From Rodentibacter caecimuris (GTDB lineage: Bacteria; Pseudomonadota; Gammaproteobacteria; Enterobacterales; Pasteurellaceae): DNA of 64,000 nt. Location of the stretch: the NCBI GenBank assembly GCA_001998905.1, contig MLAA01000005.1, positions 1 through 64,000 on the forward strand, written 5' to 3'. Below the pieces are notes generated by a model. That model was not told where the DNA came from and searched no databases. It saw only the letters and a program-made list of their open reading frames with translations. Below are positions 19,110 to 29,360 of this stretch, piece after piece. Position 1 is the first letter of the stretch. Each line of letters begins with the position of its first letter. The position numbers and the translations under genes are program-made.

Positions 19110-20060
19110 TTACTCCTTAATTTTATCATTTGCACTCAACAGACATAAAAGTGCGCTAAAGTCGGCGAAGTTTACCACAATTTGCGCGTGTTGTTGTACT
19201 TTCGGTTTTGCGTGTAGCGCAATTCCTAATCCTGCAACCTTCATCATTGCTAAATCATTTGCGCCGTCTCCAATCGCTATCGTATTTTGCAGTGGAATAT
19301 TATATTGTTTGGCTAACTTTTGTAATGTATTGGCTTTATATTGCGCGTCCACAATATCGCCAATAACTTGTCCGGTTAGTTGGTTATTCGCAATATCTAA
19401 CTGATTAGAAACAGCAAAATCAAGATGTAATTGTTGTTTTAAGTGATCTGCAAAATAGGTAAAACCACCGGAGGCGATAGCCGTCTTCCAACCATTTTTT
19501 TGTAAAATTTCCAAGGTTGTTTGTAGGCCTGGCATTAGTGGTAGATTTGCTCTTACTTGTTGCAAGATAGATTCTGGCGCATTTTTTAAAGTTGCCACTC
19601 GCCGACGTAGGCTTTGTTTGAAATCCAGTTCACCACGCATAGCTTGTGCGGTGATTGACGAGACCAATTCGCCTGTTCCTGCCAATTTGGCAATCTCATC
19701 AATACATTCGATTTGAATCGCAGTAGAATCCATATCCATGACTAATAAACCGGATTGGGATAATTTAGCGCTGAAATTAAGAGGCGCAATATCAATGAAC
19801 AGTTCATGAGCAATGGCAATATAATCGGCTTTCCATTCACCTTTCAGTAATATGACAAGATTATTTGTTTCATTCCACACCTCAAAACAGATGAAATTTT
19901 GACCGCACTTTTTCTGAAATACTTGTAATTTATTAAGTGTTAATTTAGGCCCGTATAAAATAAAGGGTTTCGTGTCTAAAGGTGTGGGCAAATTGTCTGA
20001 GAGTAGAGAGGGAAATGGAGAATATTTTTGTCGAATTTCCATAAGATTTTGAACTGGCAT
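19110..20060 (-). CDS. serB: phosphoserine phosphatase
   Basis: 316 residues. An N-terminal domain of about 100 residues precedes a HAD phosphatase: motif [21 protein letters not shown] (nucleophile Asp in DMDST, about residue 108), motif II IASGGFT, and motif [13 protein letters not shown]. It catalyses the last step of serine synthesis. The N-terminal part is more divergent than the catalytic domain and contains an uptake signal (GACCGCACTTTTT near 19901). It is divergent from ytjB, as in E. coli. Confidence 0.96.
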   Translation of the reverse strand: MPVQNLMEIRQKYSPFPSLLSDNLPTPLDTKPFILYGPKLTLNKLQVFQKKCGQNFICFEVWNETNNLVILLKGEWKADYIAIAHELFIDIAPLNFSAKLSQSGLLVMDMDSTAIQIECIDEIAKLAGTGELVSSITAQAMRGELDFKQSLRRRVATLKNAPESILQQVRANLPLMPGLQTTLEILQKNGWKTAIASGGFTYFADHLKQQLHLDFAVSNQLDIANNQLTGQVIGDIVDAQYKANTLQKLAKQYNIPLQNTIAIGDGANDLAMMKVAGLGIALHAKPKVQQHAQIVVNFADFSALLCLLSANDKIKE

Positions 20061-20131
20061 AAAAAATCCTGTAAATTGTGGCGAAAATTTTCAGGCTATT
20101 CTAGCCTATTTATGAAATTTGGGGAAATAAC

Positions 20132-20809
20132 GTGATACTAATAAAACGGAAGCTATTAAAATCGTTGATGCTTGTTATCATCATTATTCTAACGGCTGGT
20201 GCGTTTAGTGCGATTTTATATGGTGTTAAGCAATTTAAAATAGGGTCTCAATTATCGAGTATTAATCAAGTATCAAATTTATCGCATATTTTAGTTCGTC
20301 AACAGGCAAACTTGTTTTCTATGCTATTGGGGGCTGATCCTAAATTATCATTGTTAATTGAAAATCTAGATAATTTCACAAAGGAGGATTTCGTCATTGA
20401 GGCTGCAATTTATAATAAGTACGGTGAACTATTGGCCCAAAGTTCTAATGCTGGTAACTTGCGTGAACAACTTGGTTTGGCTCAAACGCAAACTGGAGAA
20501 ATTATCGAGCAACAAATTGTTGAGCCTATTTATACCAATTCTACCGTTGAAGGTTTCTTAAGAGTTACCTTTGATTCTCGATATGGACAAACCACTCAAA
20601 ATAAAATTAATCAACTTTTCTATCATTTATATGGTGAGTTAATTATCGTTTTTCTACTCGGTGCATTGGCTGCAAGTTCTATCCATTATTTTCTTGGCCG
20701 CTATCGCCGTATTCTACGCCATCATCATTCAATACAAGATGCCCAATCGAGTAAGAAAACTAAGAATACGGCAAGTTTAAATTTTCATCGCCGTCGGCGC
20801 CGAGTTTAA
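20132..20809 (+). CDS. ytjB: YtjB/SmpA-type membrane protein (SMP_2 family)
   Basis: 225 residues from a GTG start preceded by GGGGAAATAAC. One membrane helix at about 12-32 (LMLVIIIILTAGAFSAILYG) and a second at about 170-188 flank a periplasmic domain, followed by a basic cytoplasmic tail ending FHRRRRRV. The family partner lies divergently beside serB in many gammaproteobacteria, which is the main support for the name. Its function is not established. Confidence 0.8.
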   Translation: MILIKRKLLKSLMLVIIIILTAGAFSAILYGVKQFKIGSQLSSINQVSNLSHILVRQQANLFSMLLGADPKLSLLIENLDNFTKEDFVIEAAIYNKYGELLAQSSNAGNLREQLGLAQTQTGEIIEQQIVEPIYTNSTVEGFLRVTFDSRYGQTTQNKINQLFYHLYGELIIVFLLGALAASSIHYFLGRYRRILRHHHSIQDAQSSKKTKNTASLNFHRRRRRV

Positions 20810-20910
20810 TCTATTAGGCATTTTTGATGAGTACATTTTGAGCATTGAGATTTCAATTTCTTTTTGTTAGAATGCGCCCGCTTTTTTAGGCGCAATCAAT
20901 TAGTTCGGAT

Positions 20911-21105
20911 GAAGGTAGCTGGAGAGTGGGGAATAGCCCTCACACCGACGAGGTAAAATCTTTCAGGTGCAATATTATTGCGGGGACTGTTACTGGACGA
21001 ACCCTTGGAGAGATCCGTAATTAATAAATATGCGGACGCCGAAGGCGCAAAAGAGCGGTCGTTTTTCGATCGTTTTTCAAACGCTCAGGCAAAAGGACAG
21101 GGGCA
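20911..21105 (+). promoter_or_regulatory. tandem glycine riboswitch
   Basis: Two gcvT-type aptamers in series. The first runs from GCTGGAGAG (20918) through CACCGACGAGG and TTTCAGGTGCAA to GGGGACTG. The second runs from CTTGGAGAGA (21004) through CGGACGCCGAAGGCGCAA and CGCTCAGGCAAAAGGACAG. They are joined by a short linker (TTACTGGACGAA). The downstream gene is an amino-acid:sodium symporter of the AGS family, a known target of this element. The 90-base stretch after it is the expression platform. Confidence 0.92.
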
Positions 21106-21194
21106 AAAAACAAGACGAGGTTGTTTTATTTCAACCTATCGGATTCTTTTTGTCTCCTTGTGCGAGTTTTTACTCTGTTTTACGAGGAATCAAA

Positions 21195-22565
21195 ATGTCA
21201 TTAGAGACTATATTATCGGCGATTGATACCTTTATTTGGGGACCGCCGCTACTCATTTTATTATCAGGAACAGGAATTTATTTTACTTTTCGTCTCGGAT
21301 TTATTCAAATTCGTTATTTACCACGCGCATTACGCTATTTATTTAAACGTACGCAAGACCAAGGTAGTGGCGATGTATCCGCTTTCGCTGCATTAGCTAC
21401 TGCATTGGCTGCAACTATCGGAACTGGAAATATTGTCGGAGTGGCGACCGCAGTGCAAGCCGGCGGGCCTGGCTCAATATTTTGGATGTGGCTAGTAGCT
21501 TTGTTTGGTATGGCAACAAAATATGCCGAATGTTTATTAGCAGTGAAATATCGTGTGCGTGATAAAAACGGCTTTATGGCTGGTGGCCCGATGTATTACA
21601 TTGAGCAAGGGCTAGGCATTAAATGGTTAGCAAAACTATTTGCGATTTTTGGTGTGTTTGTCGCCTTTCTTGGTATAGGTACTTTTCCACAAGTTAATGC
21701 GATTACGCATGCTATGCAAGATACGTTTCATATTCCAATTGAGATTACCGCAGGGATTTTAACTTTACTCGTTGCCATGATCATCTTAGGTGGAGTGAAA
21801 CGTATTGCAATAGCTTCTTCTATTATCGTTCCTTTTATGGCAGCAACTTATGTGTTGACCTGTTTTATAATTTTATTACTTAATGTGAAGAAAGTTCCAG
21901 AAGCAATAACTTTGATTATCCATAGTGCATTTAATCCAACGGCAGCTTTAGGTGGAGTACTCGGTTTTACTGTGATAAAAGCGATTCAGTCTGGTGTAGC
22001 AAGAGGTATTTTTTCCAACGAGTCAGGGTTAGGTAGCGCGCCTATAGCCGCCGCAGCAGCGCAAACTAAGGAACCTGTTCGGCAAGGATTAATTTCAATG
22101 ACCGGCACCTTTTTTGACACTATTATTGTATGCACGATGACTGGTATTGTTCTTGTTATCACTGGCGCGTGGCAGACTCAAAATATTGCCGGCGCTGCGA
22201 TGACTAATTTTGCTTTTTCACAAGGTTTAGATTCATCAATAGGTGCAACAATTGTTACTATAGGTCTGTTGTTTTTTGCATTTACCACTATTTTGGGTTG
22301 GTGTTATTATGGGGAGCGTTGTTTTGTGTATTTAGCCGGTATTCGAGGCATTAAGATCTACCGCTTAATTTATATTGTTTTAGTTGCTATCGGCTCTTTC
22401 TTACCGTTAAATTTAATTTGGATCCTAGCGGATATTGTAAACGGATTAATGGCCTTCCCTAATTTAATGGCATTAATTGGCTTACGCAACGTCGTGATTG
22501 AGGAAACGAGAGACTATTTTGCACGTTTGAAGATTTATCATAAATATCTTGATGGCGTCACATGA
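21195..22565 (+). CDS. sodium:alanine/glycine symporter (AGS family)
   Basis: 456 residues from the ATG at 21195, with GAGGAA upstream. A longer open frame extends back to 21030, but that part is the riboswitch and leader, so I reject it. About 11 membrane helices are visible, with the signature LAATIGTGNIVGVATAVQAGGPGSIFWMW near residue 75 and FSNESGLGSAPIAAAAAQT near 280. It imports glycine or alanine with sodium. Glycine control through the leader suggests glycine uptake or efflux balance. Resembles E. coli YaaJ/AlsT-type proteins. Confidence 0.93.
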   Translation: MSLETILSAIDTFIWGPPLLILLSGTGIYFTFRLGFIQIRYLPRALRYLFKRTQDQGSGDVSAFAALATALAATIGTGNIVGVATAVQAGGPGSIFWMWLVALFGMATKYAECLLAVKYRVRDKNGFMAGGPMYYIEQGLGIKWLAKLFAIFGVFVAFLGIGTFPQVNAITHAMQDTFHIPIEITAGILTLLVAMIILGGVKRIAIASSIIVPFMAATYVLTCFIILLLNVKKVPEAITLIIHSAFNPTAALGGVLGFTVIKAIQSGVARGIFSNESGLGSAPIAAAAAQTKEPVRQGLISMTGTFFDTIIVCTMTGIVLVITGAWQTQNIAGAAMTNFAFSQGLDSSIGATIVTIGLLFFAFTTILGWCYYGERCFVYLAGIRGIKIYRLIYIVLVAIGSFLPLNLIWILADIVNGLMAFPNLMALIGLRNVVIEETRDYFARLKIYHKYLDGVT

Positions 22566-23256
22566 GCCATTTTGAAATGCAGTATAAAGTTGATGTTTAA
22601 TGGAAAACGTTAATATGGTTTACCATGCCATGTTTAAATGATCATATTTAGTTTGGGGCTCGAGATATTGAGCCTCTATTTTTAGTTAAACAGATAATTT
22701 TCTATAATCTATAATAAAAAGGTCTGTTTCAACAGAATTACACTTTCCCCTGGAAACACTTTCCTTTATTTCTCGTTTGGCATTTTGATCAATATTTGTT
22801 GATTTTCAGTGCTATATATGTGTTTTGCTATATTCTGAGGTGTAACACTGTCGGTTATTGAGTGAATATCACTTAAATAACTCGGATTATGAAATGGATT
22901 CTTCGTAAATCAAATATTTAAGCGGATTTTACTGACTTTTCCAATTATTGGAAATAGTATTTAACAAGATTCATCTCTTCTCACTTATCGTTCTAGAAAT
23001 CCCATCTGAAAACGTGATTAATAAGTTATCAGTCTCAACTTAGCTACTAATGATTTTTAAGCCAATTTCTTTCGATGATATTTCTCCTATTAATACTTAG
23101 ATTGTTGGGAAAATTCATAAAAGAATGACTAAATTTAAATAAGACAAGATTTAGAATATTTTGCCCTATTGCTATGGGGAATGTTTATTTTTAAGGACAA
23201 AAAATAAATGATATGGACGTTTAGTATGATTTATTTGAAAAACAACGCTGTTTAAA
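22566..23256. other. gap upstream of the tor operon without recognisable gene
   Basis: About 690 AT-rich bases with stops in every frame. A plus-strand stretch near 22889 (MKWILRKSNI) is soon interrupted. I recognise no protein, RNA or repeat. It may be the remains of a lost gene. Confidence 0.45.
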
Positions 23257-23266
23257 TTGATTTAAA

Positions 23267-23280
23267 TTGATCTACATCTA
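23267..23280 (+). promoter_or_regulatory. candidate FNR site of the tor operon
   Basis: TTGATCTACATCTA matches the FNR consensus TTGATnnnnATCAA at nine of ten positions. A TAACAT -10-like hexamer lies at 23303-23308, which would place the site centre about 41 bases before the start of transcription, the class II activator position. torE begins at 23338. Confidence 0.5.
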
Positions 23281-23337
23281 AGAACTAAAATAAGTTTTTA
23301 TTTAACATTGCATCTTTTATTTATGTGTGGGGACGCA

Positions 23338-23496
23338 ATGAATACATTTAATAAGAGCTCTTGCTTTTCTGAGATCGGAAAATTACTGTTATTGCTTTTT
23401 GTTATCTTACCGTTAGGTATGACAATCTGTGTTGGAGTTTATGGTTTTATAGTTTGGCTTTTACAAATATTTGTCATTGGTTTGCCGAGTGCATAA
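23338..23496 (+). CDS. torE: TorE/NapE-like small membrane protein
   Basis: A 52-residue protein with one long hydrophobic segment (about 14-46). I use the ATG at 23338 with GGGGA five bases upstream. An earlier in-frame ATG (23308) would add ten residues and lacks a ribosome binding site. Small proteins of this type precede TMAO reductase or periplasmic nitrate reductase genes in many Pasteurellaceae and Vibrio; their role is not known. torY follows after 27 nt. Confidence 0.75.
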   Translation: MNTFNKSSCFSEIGKLLLLLFVILPLGMTICVGVYGFIVWLLQIFVIGLPSA

Positions 23497-23523
23497 ATTT
23501 TATTTTTATTCGGAGAGAAAACA

Positions 23524-24699
23524 ATGAAGAATAAACTCAAGGCTTTTTTTCTAAAGCCTGCTAATCGTATAGGAATGGGAGTGTTAGTTACGCTCGGATT
23601 TATTGCTGGGGCAATTAGTTGGCAGCAGTTTAATAATGTGATGGACATCACTAGCACTGAAGAATTTTGTGTAAATTGTCACTCAATGCAAACTCCCCTT
23701 GAAGAATTAAAACAAACAGTACATTGGAAAAATAATAGTGGTGTGCGGGCAACTTGCTCAAACTGCCACCTTCCACACGATAAAACCGATAAATTTGCAA
23801 GAAAAATGCAAGCGAGTCGAGAAGTGCTTGCTGAGCTAACAGGAAAATATAAAGAAAAAGGAGCATTTGAGCAACACCGTTTAGAAATGGCAGAACGTGA
23901 ATGGGCTCGCTTTGCAGCGAACGGATCTAAAGAGTGTAAAGCATGTCATAGCTATGAAAGAATGGACTTTGAGAAAATGTCGAAAGCGGCTCAAAAAGCA
24001 ATGAAACCTGCCGCAGAACGAGATCAAAGTTGTGTGGATTGCCATAAAGGGATTGCCCATCATCTTCCAGCGAAAAGAGATAATGGGGGGAAAGGTTCGA
24101 AATTTGATTCTCTTGTAATCAATAAGCCTACACCGGCACAAACTTACTATTCTAAAGGTAATATTTCACTATTTAGTGATGAAGGGCTAAGTCAAGAAAT
24201 TGGCTATCTTGAAACTGCTGCGCCGGTTAATGTACTGAAATCTGCAGCCAATGGAGATCAAATTGAGCTAGTAATGTGGCGTAAAAATAAGGGTTTTGGT
24301 CGTATTTGGTATAACCAATTTGCGAAAAATATTACTGATGCGGTACTTACCAAAGAATTTATGCAATCCGAACCACGCTTTGAGGTATTAGAAACCAAAG
24401 ATGATCCGCTGACAGGTTTGCAATGGCAGAAAGTGAAATTGGCTGTATGGGTTGCACCGAATCAATTAATTAGCAATATTAATGCTGTCTGGGAAAGCGC
24501 TGAAAATACCTACAAAACCCAATGTAGTATTTGTCATAGACAACCTCAAGTTGCACACTTTGATTCGAATACATGGATTGGTTTGTTTAAAGGAATGGTT
24601 GGATTTACCAATATTGATGAACAAACAGGCAAAGAAGTCTTACGTTATTTACAATTACATTCGTCAGATTTTGATACCCAACAGCACGAAGCCAAATAG
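23524..24699 (+). CDS. torY: pentahaem c-type cytochrome TorY (NapC/NirT plus C-terminal haem)
   Basis: 391 residues with an N-terminal membrane anchor (about 16-36). Five CxxCH haem sites are visible: CVNCH, CSNCH, CKACH and CVDCH in the NapC/NirT-like domain (residues 47-175) and CSICH in the C-terminal part (about 338). It passes electrons from menaquinol in the inner membrane to the periplasmic reductase TorZ encoded next. GGAGAG precedes the ATG. TorC is the main alternative, but the TorZ-type partner favours TorY. Confidence 0.93.
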   Translation: MKNKLKAFFLKPANRIGMGVLVTLGFIAGAISWQQFNNVMDITSTEEFCVNCHSMQTPLEELKQTVHWKNNSGVRATCSNCHLPHDKTDKFARKMQASREVLAELTGKYKEKGAFEQHRLEMAEREWARFAANGSKECKACHSYERMDFEKMSKAAQKAMKPAAERDQSCVDCHKGIAHHLPAKRDNGGKGSKFDSLVINKPTPAQTYYSKGNISLFSDEGLSQEIGYLETAAPVNVLKSAANGDQIELVMWRKNKGFGRIWYNQFAKNITDAVLTKEFMQSEPRFEVLETKDDPLTGLQWQKVKLAVWVAPNQLISNINAVWESAENTYKTQCSICHRQPQVAHFDSNTWIGLFKGMVGFTNIDEQTGKEVLRYLQLHSSDFDTQQHEAK

Positions 24700-24711
24700 G
24701 AGATTTTTAGT

Positions 24712-27171
24712 ATGCAGCAAACTCGCCGTCAATTTTTGAAAAATATGTCGCTTATGGGGGTAGCTTGTGCAATGCCAAGTTGGCTAGTTGCAAAAACTAC
24801 AGAAAATGAAGAGATTACCCAATGGAAAATTACGGGATCTCACTGGGGTGCTATTCGTGCTAGAGTAGAAAAGGGACGTGTAGTCGATGTGAAACCTTTT
24901 GAGCTTGATAAATATCCAACAGAAATGCTTAAAGGAATCAAAGGATTAATCTATAGTGAATCACGTATCCGCTATCCAATGGTACGTTTAGATTGGCTGA
25001 AAAATCGAGAGAAAAGTGACCGCACTTTGCGAGGTGATAACCGTTTTGTACGTGTTACTTGGGACGAGGCGTTAGATCTTTTCTATGAAGAGTTAGAGCG
25101 CATTCAACAAAATTATGGCCCATGGGCTCTGCACACAGGAAACGTAGGTTGGCGTTCAACCGGGCAATTCCATAGTTGTGGTAACCATATGATTCGTGCG
25201 ATTAGTATGCATGGTCATAGCGTGAGTACCACGGGAGATTATTCGACCGGAGCCGGTCAAACCATTCTGCCTTATGTATTAGGCTCCACAGAAGTATACT
25301 CGCAGGGGACATCTTGGGAAATTATCTTAAAAGAGAGTGAAAATATCATCTTTTGGGCAAGCGATCCTGTGAAAAATCTGCAAGTAGGATGGAACTGTGA
25401 GACTCATGAAGCCTACGCTTATTTAGAACAACTCAAGGAAAAAGTCGCGAATAAGCAAGTGAATGTGGTGAGTATTGATCCTGTAAAAAGTAAAACACAA
25501 AACTATTTGAACTGTGAGAGCCAATATATTAATCCACAAACAGACGTGCCTTTTATGCTGGCATTGGCTCATGAACTTTATACCCAAAATTTGTATGATA
25601 AAAAATTTATCGATACTTATACAATTGGCTTTGAGAAATTTGTACCCTATCTTTTAGGTGAAACAGAAGACAAGGTCGAAAAAACACCTGAATGGGCGGC
25701 TGAAATTTGTGGTATTAGTGCGGAACGTATTCGTGAATTTGCCAAAATGCTAGTTGGAAAACGCACACAACTTATCTTTGGCTGGGCGATTCAACGTCAA
25801 CAACATGGCGAACAGCCATACTGGATGGGAGCCGTGCTTGCTTCAATGCTCGGACAAATTGGTTTACCTGGTGGTGGTATTAGTTATGCTCATCACTATA
25901 GTTCAATTGGTGTGCCGGAATCTGGTGCGGCAATGCCGGGTGCATTTCCATTAAACTTAGATGAAGACCAAAAACCAAAATATGACAATAGTGATTACAA
26001 GGGATACAGCGCGGTTTTACCATGTGCACGGGTAACTGATTCTTTATTACAACCGGGTGAAACAATTAATTTTAATGGCAATAAAGTCGTTTATGCACCA
26101 TATAAAATGGCGATTTTCACAGGCTGTAATCACTGGCATCGGCACTCTGAACGCAATAAAATGAAAAAAGCATTTCGCGAACTGGAAACGATTGTATCAA
26201 TCAATTATAGCTGGACGGCAACTTGTCGTTTCTCTGACATTGTATTGCCTGCGTGTACACCATTTGAACGTAATGATATTGATGCCTATGGTTCATATAG
26301 CAATCGAGGTGTGATCGCAATGCAAAAATTAGTGGATCCGTTGTACCAATCTCGTCCTGATTTTGAGATTTTCAAAGCGCTTTGTCGTCGTTTTGGTAAA
26401 GAAAAAGAATACTGTCGCAATATGGACGAAATGGAATGGGTGCGTAGTCTTTATGAAGATTGTCGCAAAGAAAATCAAGGTAAATTTGATATGCCGACAT
26501 TTGATGAATTTTGGAAAAAAGGTTATGTGCTTTTTCCCGAAGGAAAACCATGGGTTCGCCATGCAGATTTCCGTGAAGATCCAGAACTTAATGCGCTTGG
26601 TACCCCCTCTGGATTTATCGAAATTTACAGCAATAAAATTGCCTCTTTTGGCTATGAGGATTGTAAAGGTCACCCGATGTGGTTTGAGAAGGCTGAGCGT
26701 TCGCACGGTGGACCAAAATCCAATCAATTTTCGTTCTGGTTACAATCTGCACACCCTGATAAACGTTTGCATTCTCAGCTTTGTGAATCTCAAGATTTAC
26801 GTGAAACTTACAGTATTCAAGGGCGTGAACCATTATTTATGAATCCACAAGATGCACAAAAATTAGGTATTCAACACGGTGATTTGGTACGCATATTCAA
26901 TGAGCGTGGGCAAGCCTTAGTGGGAGCTCATTTATCAGATAACTTTCCAAGCGGTGTGCTTCGTTTGCAAGAAGGGGCATGGTATTCGCCTGAAAGCGCA
27001 GAAATTGGAGCGATTGATACCTATGGCGATCCAAATACGATGACATTGGATATTGGTAGTTCGATGCTTGCTCAAGCTGTTTCAGCCAATACATGCTTAG
27101 TCAATATTGAAAAATTCCTCGGCGTAGCACCAAAACCAAATGGTTTTACCGGAGCGATCGAGGATGCTTGA
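24712..27171 (+). CDS. torZ: TorZ/BisC-type molybdenum S-/N-oxide reductase
   Basis: 819 residues of the DMSO reductase family. A twin-arginine signal ([24 protein letters not shown]) marks export of a folded molybdoprotein to the periplasm. The molybdenum ligand Ser is in [17 protein letters not shown] (about residue 180), followed by the family's cofactor-binding blocks and the C-terminal NANTCLVN-like segment ([12 protein letters not shown]). It reduces TMAO and/or sulfoxides such as biotin or methionine sulfoxide with electrons from TorY. The exact substrate cannot be read from sequence. It overlaps torD by 8 nt. Confidence 0.93.
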   Translation: MQQTRRQFLKNMSLMGVACAMPSWLVAKTTENEEITQWKITGSHWGAIRARVEKGRVVDVKPFELDKYPTEMLKGIKGLIYSESRIRYPMVRLDWLKNREKSDRTLRGDNRFVRVTWDEALDLFYEELERIQQNYGPWALHTGNVGWRSTGQFHSCGNHMIRAISMHGHSVSTTGDYSTGAGQTILPYVLGSTEVYSQGTSWEIILKESENIIFWASDPVKNLQVGWNCETHEAYAYLEQLKEKVANKQVNVVSIDPVKSKTQNYLNCESQYINPQTDVPFMLALAHELYTQNLYDKKFIDTYTIGFEKFVPYLLGETEDKVEKTPEWAAEICGISAERIREFAKMLVGKRTQLIFGWAIQRQQHGEQPYWMGAVLASMLGQIGLPGGGISYAHHYSSIGVPESGAAMPGAFPLNLDEDQKPKYDNSDYKGYSAVLPCARVTDSLLQPGETINFNGNKVVYAPYKMAIFTGCNHWHRHSERNKMKKAFRELETIVSINYSWTATCRFSDIVLPACTPFERNDIDAYGSYSNRGVIAMQKLVDPLYQSRPDFEIFKALCRRFGKEKEYCRNMDEMEWVRSLYEDCRKENQGKFDMPTFDEFWKKGYVLFPEGKPWVRHADFREDPELNALGTPSGFIEIYSNKIASFGYEDCKGHPMWFEKAERSHGGPKSNQFSFWLQSAHPDKRLHSQLCESQDLRETYSIQGREPLFMNPQDAQKLGIQHGDLVRIFNERGQALVGAHLSDNFPSGVLRLQEGAWYSPESAEIGAIDTYGDPNTMTLDIGSSMLAQAVSANTCLVNIEKFLGVAPKPNGFTGAIEDA

Positions 27172-27745
27172 TTTACTTAACGAAGAACGACAATTTATTT
27201 ACCAATGGTTAGGCTCACTATTAAGTAGTGAGCTTACCGATGAACAAATTACCTGTTACCAAGTGGGTGATTTTGATAGCCTTTTTCAGTTTTTAGACGA
27301 ACTAGGTTTTCATCAACAAATAGCACAAATAAAAACCGCGCTTCAGCCACAATCTGATTTACGGCTAGAATTAGCGGCAGATTTTGCACATTGTTTTTTA
27401 TTAGAAGGTTCATTAAGTGCAGTTCCTTATTTGTCGGCTTATCTCGAAGATGAGGCATTAAATAATGCTTTAAAAGAAATCGATAGTTGGTTGGCACACT
27501 ACCGACTAGGTATCAATCGATTATATAATGAACCCTGTGATCATATTAGTATTATCATTAGTATTTTAATGAAATTGATCGATACTCGCTCGTACGAAGA
27601 ACAGAGACGTTTTGTAAAAATTGTATTATTGAACTGGTTGCCTCAATTTGCTAAAAAAGCCGCGAAAATACGCTTAAAAACGGAGTTTTATCCTGCCTTA
27701 ATCTCATTATTGGTAGAATTTATAAGAAAAGACTTTCAAGAATAA
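27164..27745 (+). CDS. torD: TorD-family chaperone for the molybdoenzyme
   Basis: 193 residues from the ATG at 27164, which overlaps the torZ stop by 8 nt and has GAGG before it; the frame is open farther upstream inside torZ but I reject that part. The all-helical TorD/DmsD fold is indicated by [21 protein letters not shown], the [13 protein letters not shown] block and the [17 protein letters not shown] motif. It binds the twin-arginine signal and helps insert the molybdenum cofactor before export. Confidence 0.92.
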   Translation: MLDLLNEERQFIYQWLGSLLSSELTDEQITCYQVGDFDSLFQFLDELGFHQQIAQIKTALQPQSDLRLELAADFAHCFLLEGSLSAVPYLSAYLEDEALNNALKEIDSWLAHYRLGINRLYNEPCDHISIIISILMKLIDTRSYEEQRRFVKIVLLNWLPQFAKKAAKIRLKTEFYPALISLLVEFIRKDFQE

Positions 27746-28355
27746 TCCTTCTTTATTTATAGAAAATAGAACTACATTTGTGAGCTTTGAATTTTTTCAT
27801 AAATTTTCACTGCTCTTTAATTCTTTTATTTAGTAAATTGGAGAGTTTGTTTAGAACGAAACTAATTCTGTTTTCTTCGTATTTAAAGCATTCCTTGAAC
27901 GGATAGACAGATATCTTTCACTGAGAATATTCCGCTAAGGTTGTAATTGGATTGTTTATTGTATTTCTGTATAGGCGTATAAGATGCCACATTGGTTATT
28001 GATAGGGGCTTTTATTCATTATTTGAACCAAAATATGCTAATCCCCTAATATCTTCCACTATTCCCCCTTTCTAAAGAATTCTGATCAGACCAACACATC
28101 TATCATTTTATTCGTTGGTAAGGTATGAGTCCTTTTAAAAATATGATAGAAATGGCCTGAATAAAAATATTATGTAGATAATAGGAATCGGTTTCATATC
28201 ATCAAAGCATTCTGATTGAATTAAGGGTTACCAATGACCGCACTTTCTACTCCTAATGAGCATAACTCAGGCAAGGTATTTTTTCATTATCATCTCTCAA
28301 CCTCTGTTGCAATTAGTGAGAAAATTGAAGCAATAACAAAAGCACAATGTGATTT
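27746..28355. other. decayed region between torD and the ParA remnant
   Basis: About 600 AT-rich bases with no gene I can support. A plus-strand frame of 65 codons at 28234 begins at an uptake signal (ATGACCGCACTTTC) and resembles nothing known. It overlaps DNA that reads better as remnant on the other strand. Confidence 0.45.
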
Positions 28356-29080
28356 GATGACATTATATTTTGCTATGTCTATAAATAGTCAGGGAATAAG
28401 CTGTAACACTTTGATATGTGGCTTTATCTGAGATATGAGAGCTAACAGGAGCTATTTTCCCCAAATCTTAGCAAATAGTTACGTCAATACAAATTTTACA
28501 TCATTAGCATAATCAACCCATGTAGGAAATGGTATTCAGTAGAGGCGTTTGAAGTTAAATAACGCAAAGGGGCTGGCTGTTCTTGATAGATTCTAATCAT
28601 GCGGCGAATAAATTCTTTTTCCGAAATCTGAGGTAGGGTAGATAGAGTAGAACAACAAACCTTCTGCGAGAATAAATATGTCGACAGCGATATCTCGTGT
28701 TCCTCGAGTATGATAATGACATCGTAGTCTTGATGTTTTTAGTAAAAAACTAAGTCGAATTGTTTTATCAGACGTATTACGCAACATCTAGTCTATTCTG
28801 CTGAATTAAAGTTAAATTTGGAAGGGACATGATTAAGTCAAACATCTTGGCAAGTTGAAAATCTATGAATACCACCGGGAATGGCATGATCTCGAGGAAA
28901 ATAAGAATCTAACGTAGATTGAAGTATTCTATATCAATAAGAAGGATTTTTGAGTCGCGATTAGCACAAAATTCCCCGATATTAGTTGCATAGGTGATTT
29001 TAGCTAGCCGAACCACTTTTCGTAGAGGCAATAGTCGTAACGAAATATGAATTTGATTAATTGAGATTTGGCATTTTGAT
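28356..29080 (-). pseudogene. broken ParA/Soj-family ATPase gene, probable integrative-element remnant
   Basis: Read on the minus strand in shifting frames, a whole ParA-like protein can be followed: VTTIASTKSGSAS (degenerate Walker A, about 29003-29040), ATNIGEFCANRDSKILLIDIEYF, HAIPGGIHRFSTCQD, YDVIII then TRGTRDIAVDIFILAEG, ISEKEFIRRMIRIYQEQ, and ISDKATYQSVTAYSLTIYR at the end. The order matches the Soj/ParA protein of integrative conjugative elements such as ICEHin1056 and PFGI-1. Several frameshifts and stops make it non-functional. It starts about 120 bases from the 3' end of tRNA-Asn, as soj does at the end of such elements. Confidence 0.7.
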
Positions 29081-29168
29081 ATTCTTTTAATAAGTTGAAG
29101 CTAATTGAGCACCAGCTAGATATTATATTAATAATTTTAAGGAGATTTTAGACTAAAACGGCAACTTA

Positions 29169-29194
29169 TGAAAAAGCCGCTATATTAGCGGCTT
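29169..29194 (-). terminator. terminator of the tRNA-Phe/tRNA-Asn unit
   Basis: AAGCCGCTA (29174-29182) pairs with TAGCGGCTT (29186-29194). On the minus strand it is followed by TTTTCAT, 10 bases after the tRNA-Asn 3' end. Confidence 0.75.
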
Positions 29195-29203
29195 ATCAGA
29201 ATT

Positions 29204-29279
29204 TGGCTCCTCCTGCTGGACTTGAACCAGCGACATATGGATTAACAGTCCACCGTTCTACCGACTGAACTAAGGAGGA
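29204..29279 (-). tRNA. tRNA-Asn (GTT)
   Basis: A 76-nt cloverleaf with acceptor TCCTCCT/AGGAGGA, anticodon loop CTGTTAA, T-arm GGTTCAAGTCC and encoded CCA. It is 5 nt from tRNA-Phe on the same strand. Its 3' end faces the decayed region with the ParA remnant. Confidence 0.97.
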
Positions 29280-29284
29280 ATATA

Positions 29285-29360
29285 TGGTGCCTCGAGGCGG
29301 AATCGAACCACCGACACGGGGATTTTCAATCCCCTGCTCTACCGACTGAGCTATCGAGGC
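29285..29360 (-). tRNA. tRNA-Phe (GAA)
   Basis: A 76-nt cloverleaf with acceptor GCCTCGA/TCGAGGC, anticodon loop TTGAAAA, T-arm GGTTCGATTCC and encoded CCA. It is the first gene of the two-tRNA unit. Confidence 0.97.

Noticed and set aside
21030..21194. N-terminal extension of the AGS symporter (55 extra codons)
   Set aside because: This stretch is the second glycine aptamer and the expression platform; the family starts at MSLETILSAIDTF with a good ribosome binding site.
23257..23270. TTGATTTAAATTGA as FNR site
   Set aside because: Two mismatches in the second half-site; the neighbouring TTGATCTACATCTA is the better candidate.
28234..28431. Plus-strand 65-codon open frame starting at an uptake signal
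   Set aside because: It overlaps the readable end of the ParA remnant on the other strand, and its sequence matches nothing.
28593..28787. Minus-strand 64-codon open frame
   Set aside because: It is not a gene on its own; part of it (TRGTRDIAVDIFILAEG) is one fragment of the ParA pseudogene.
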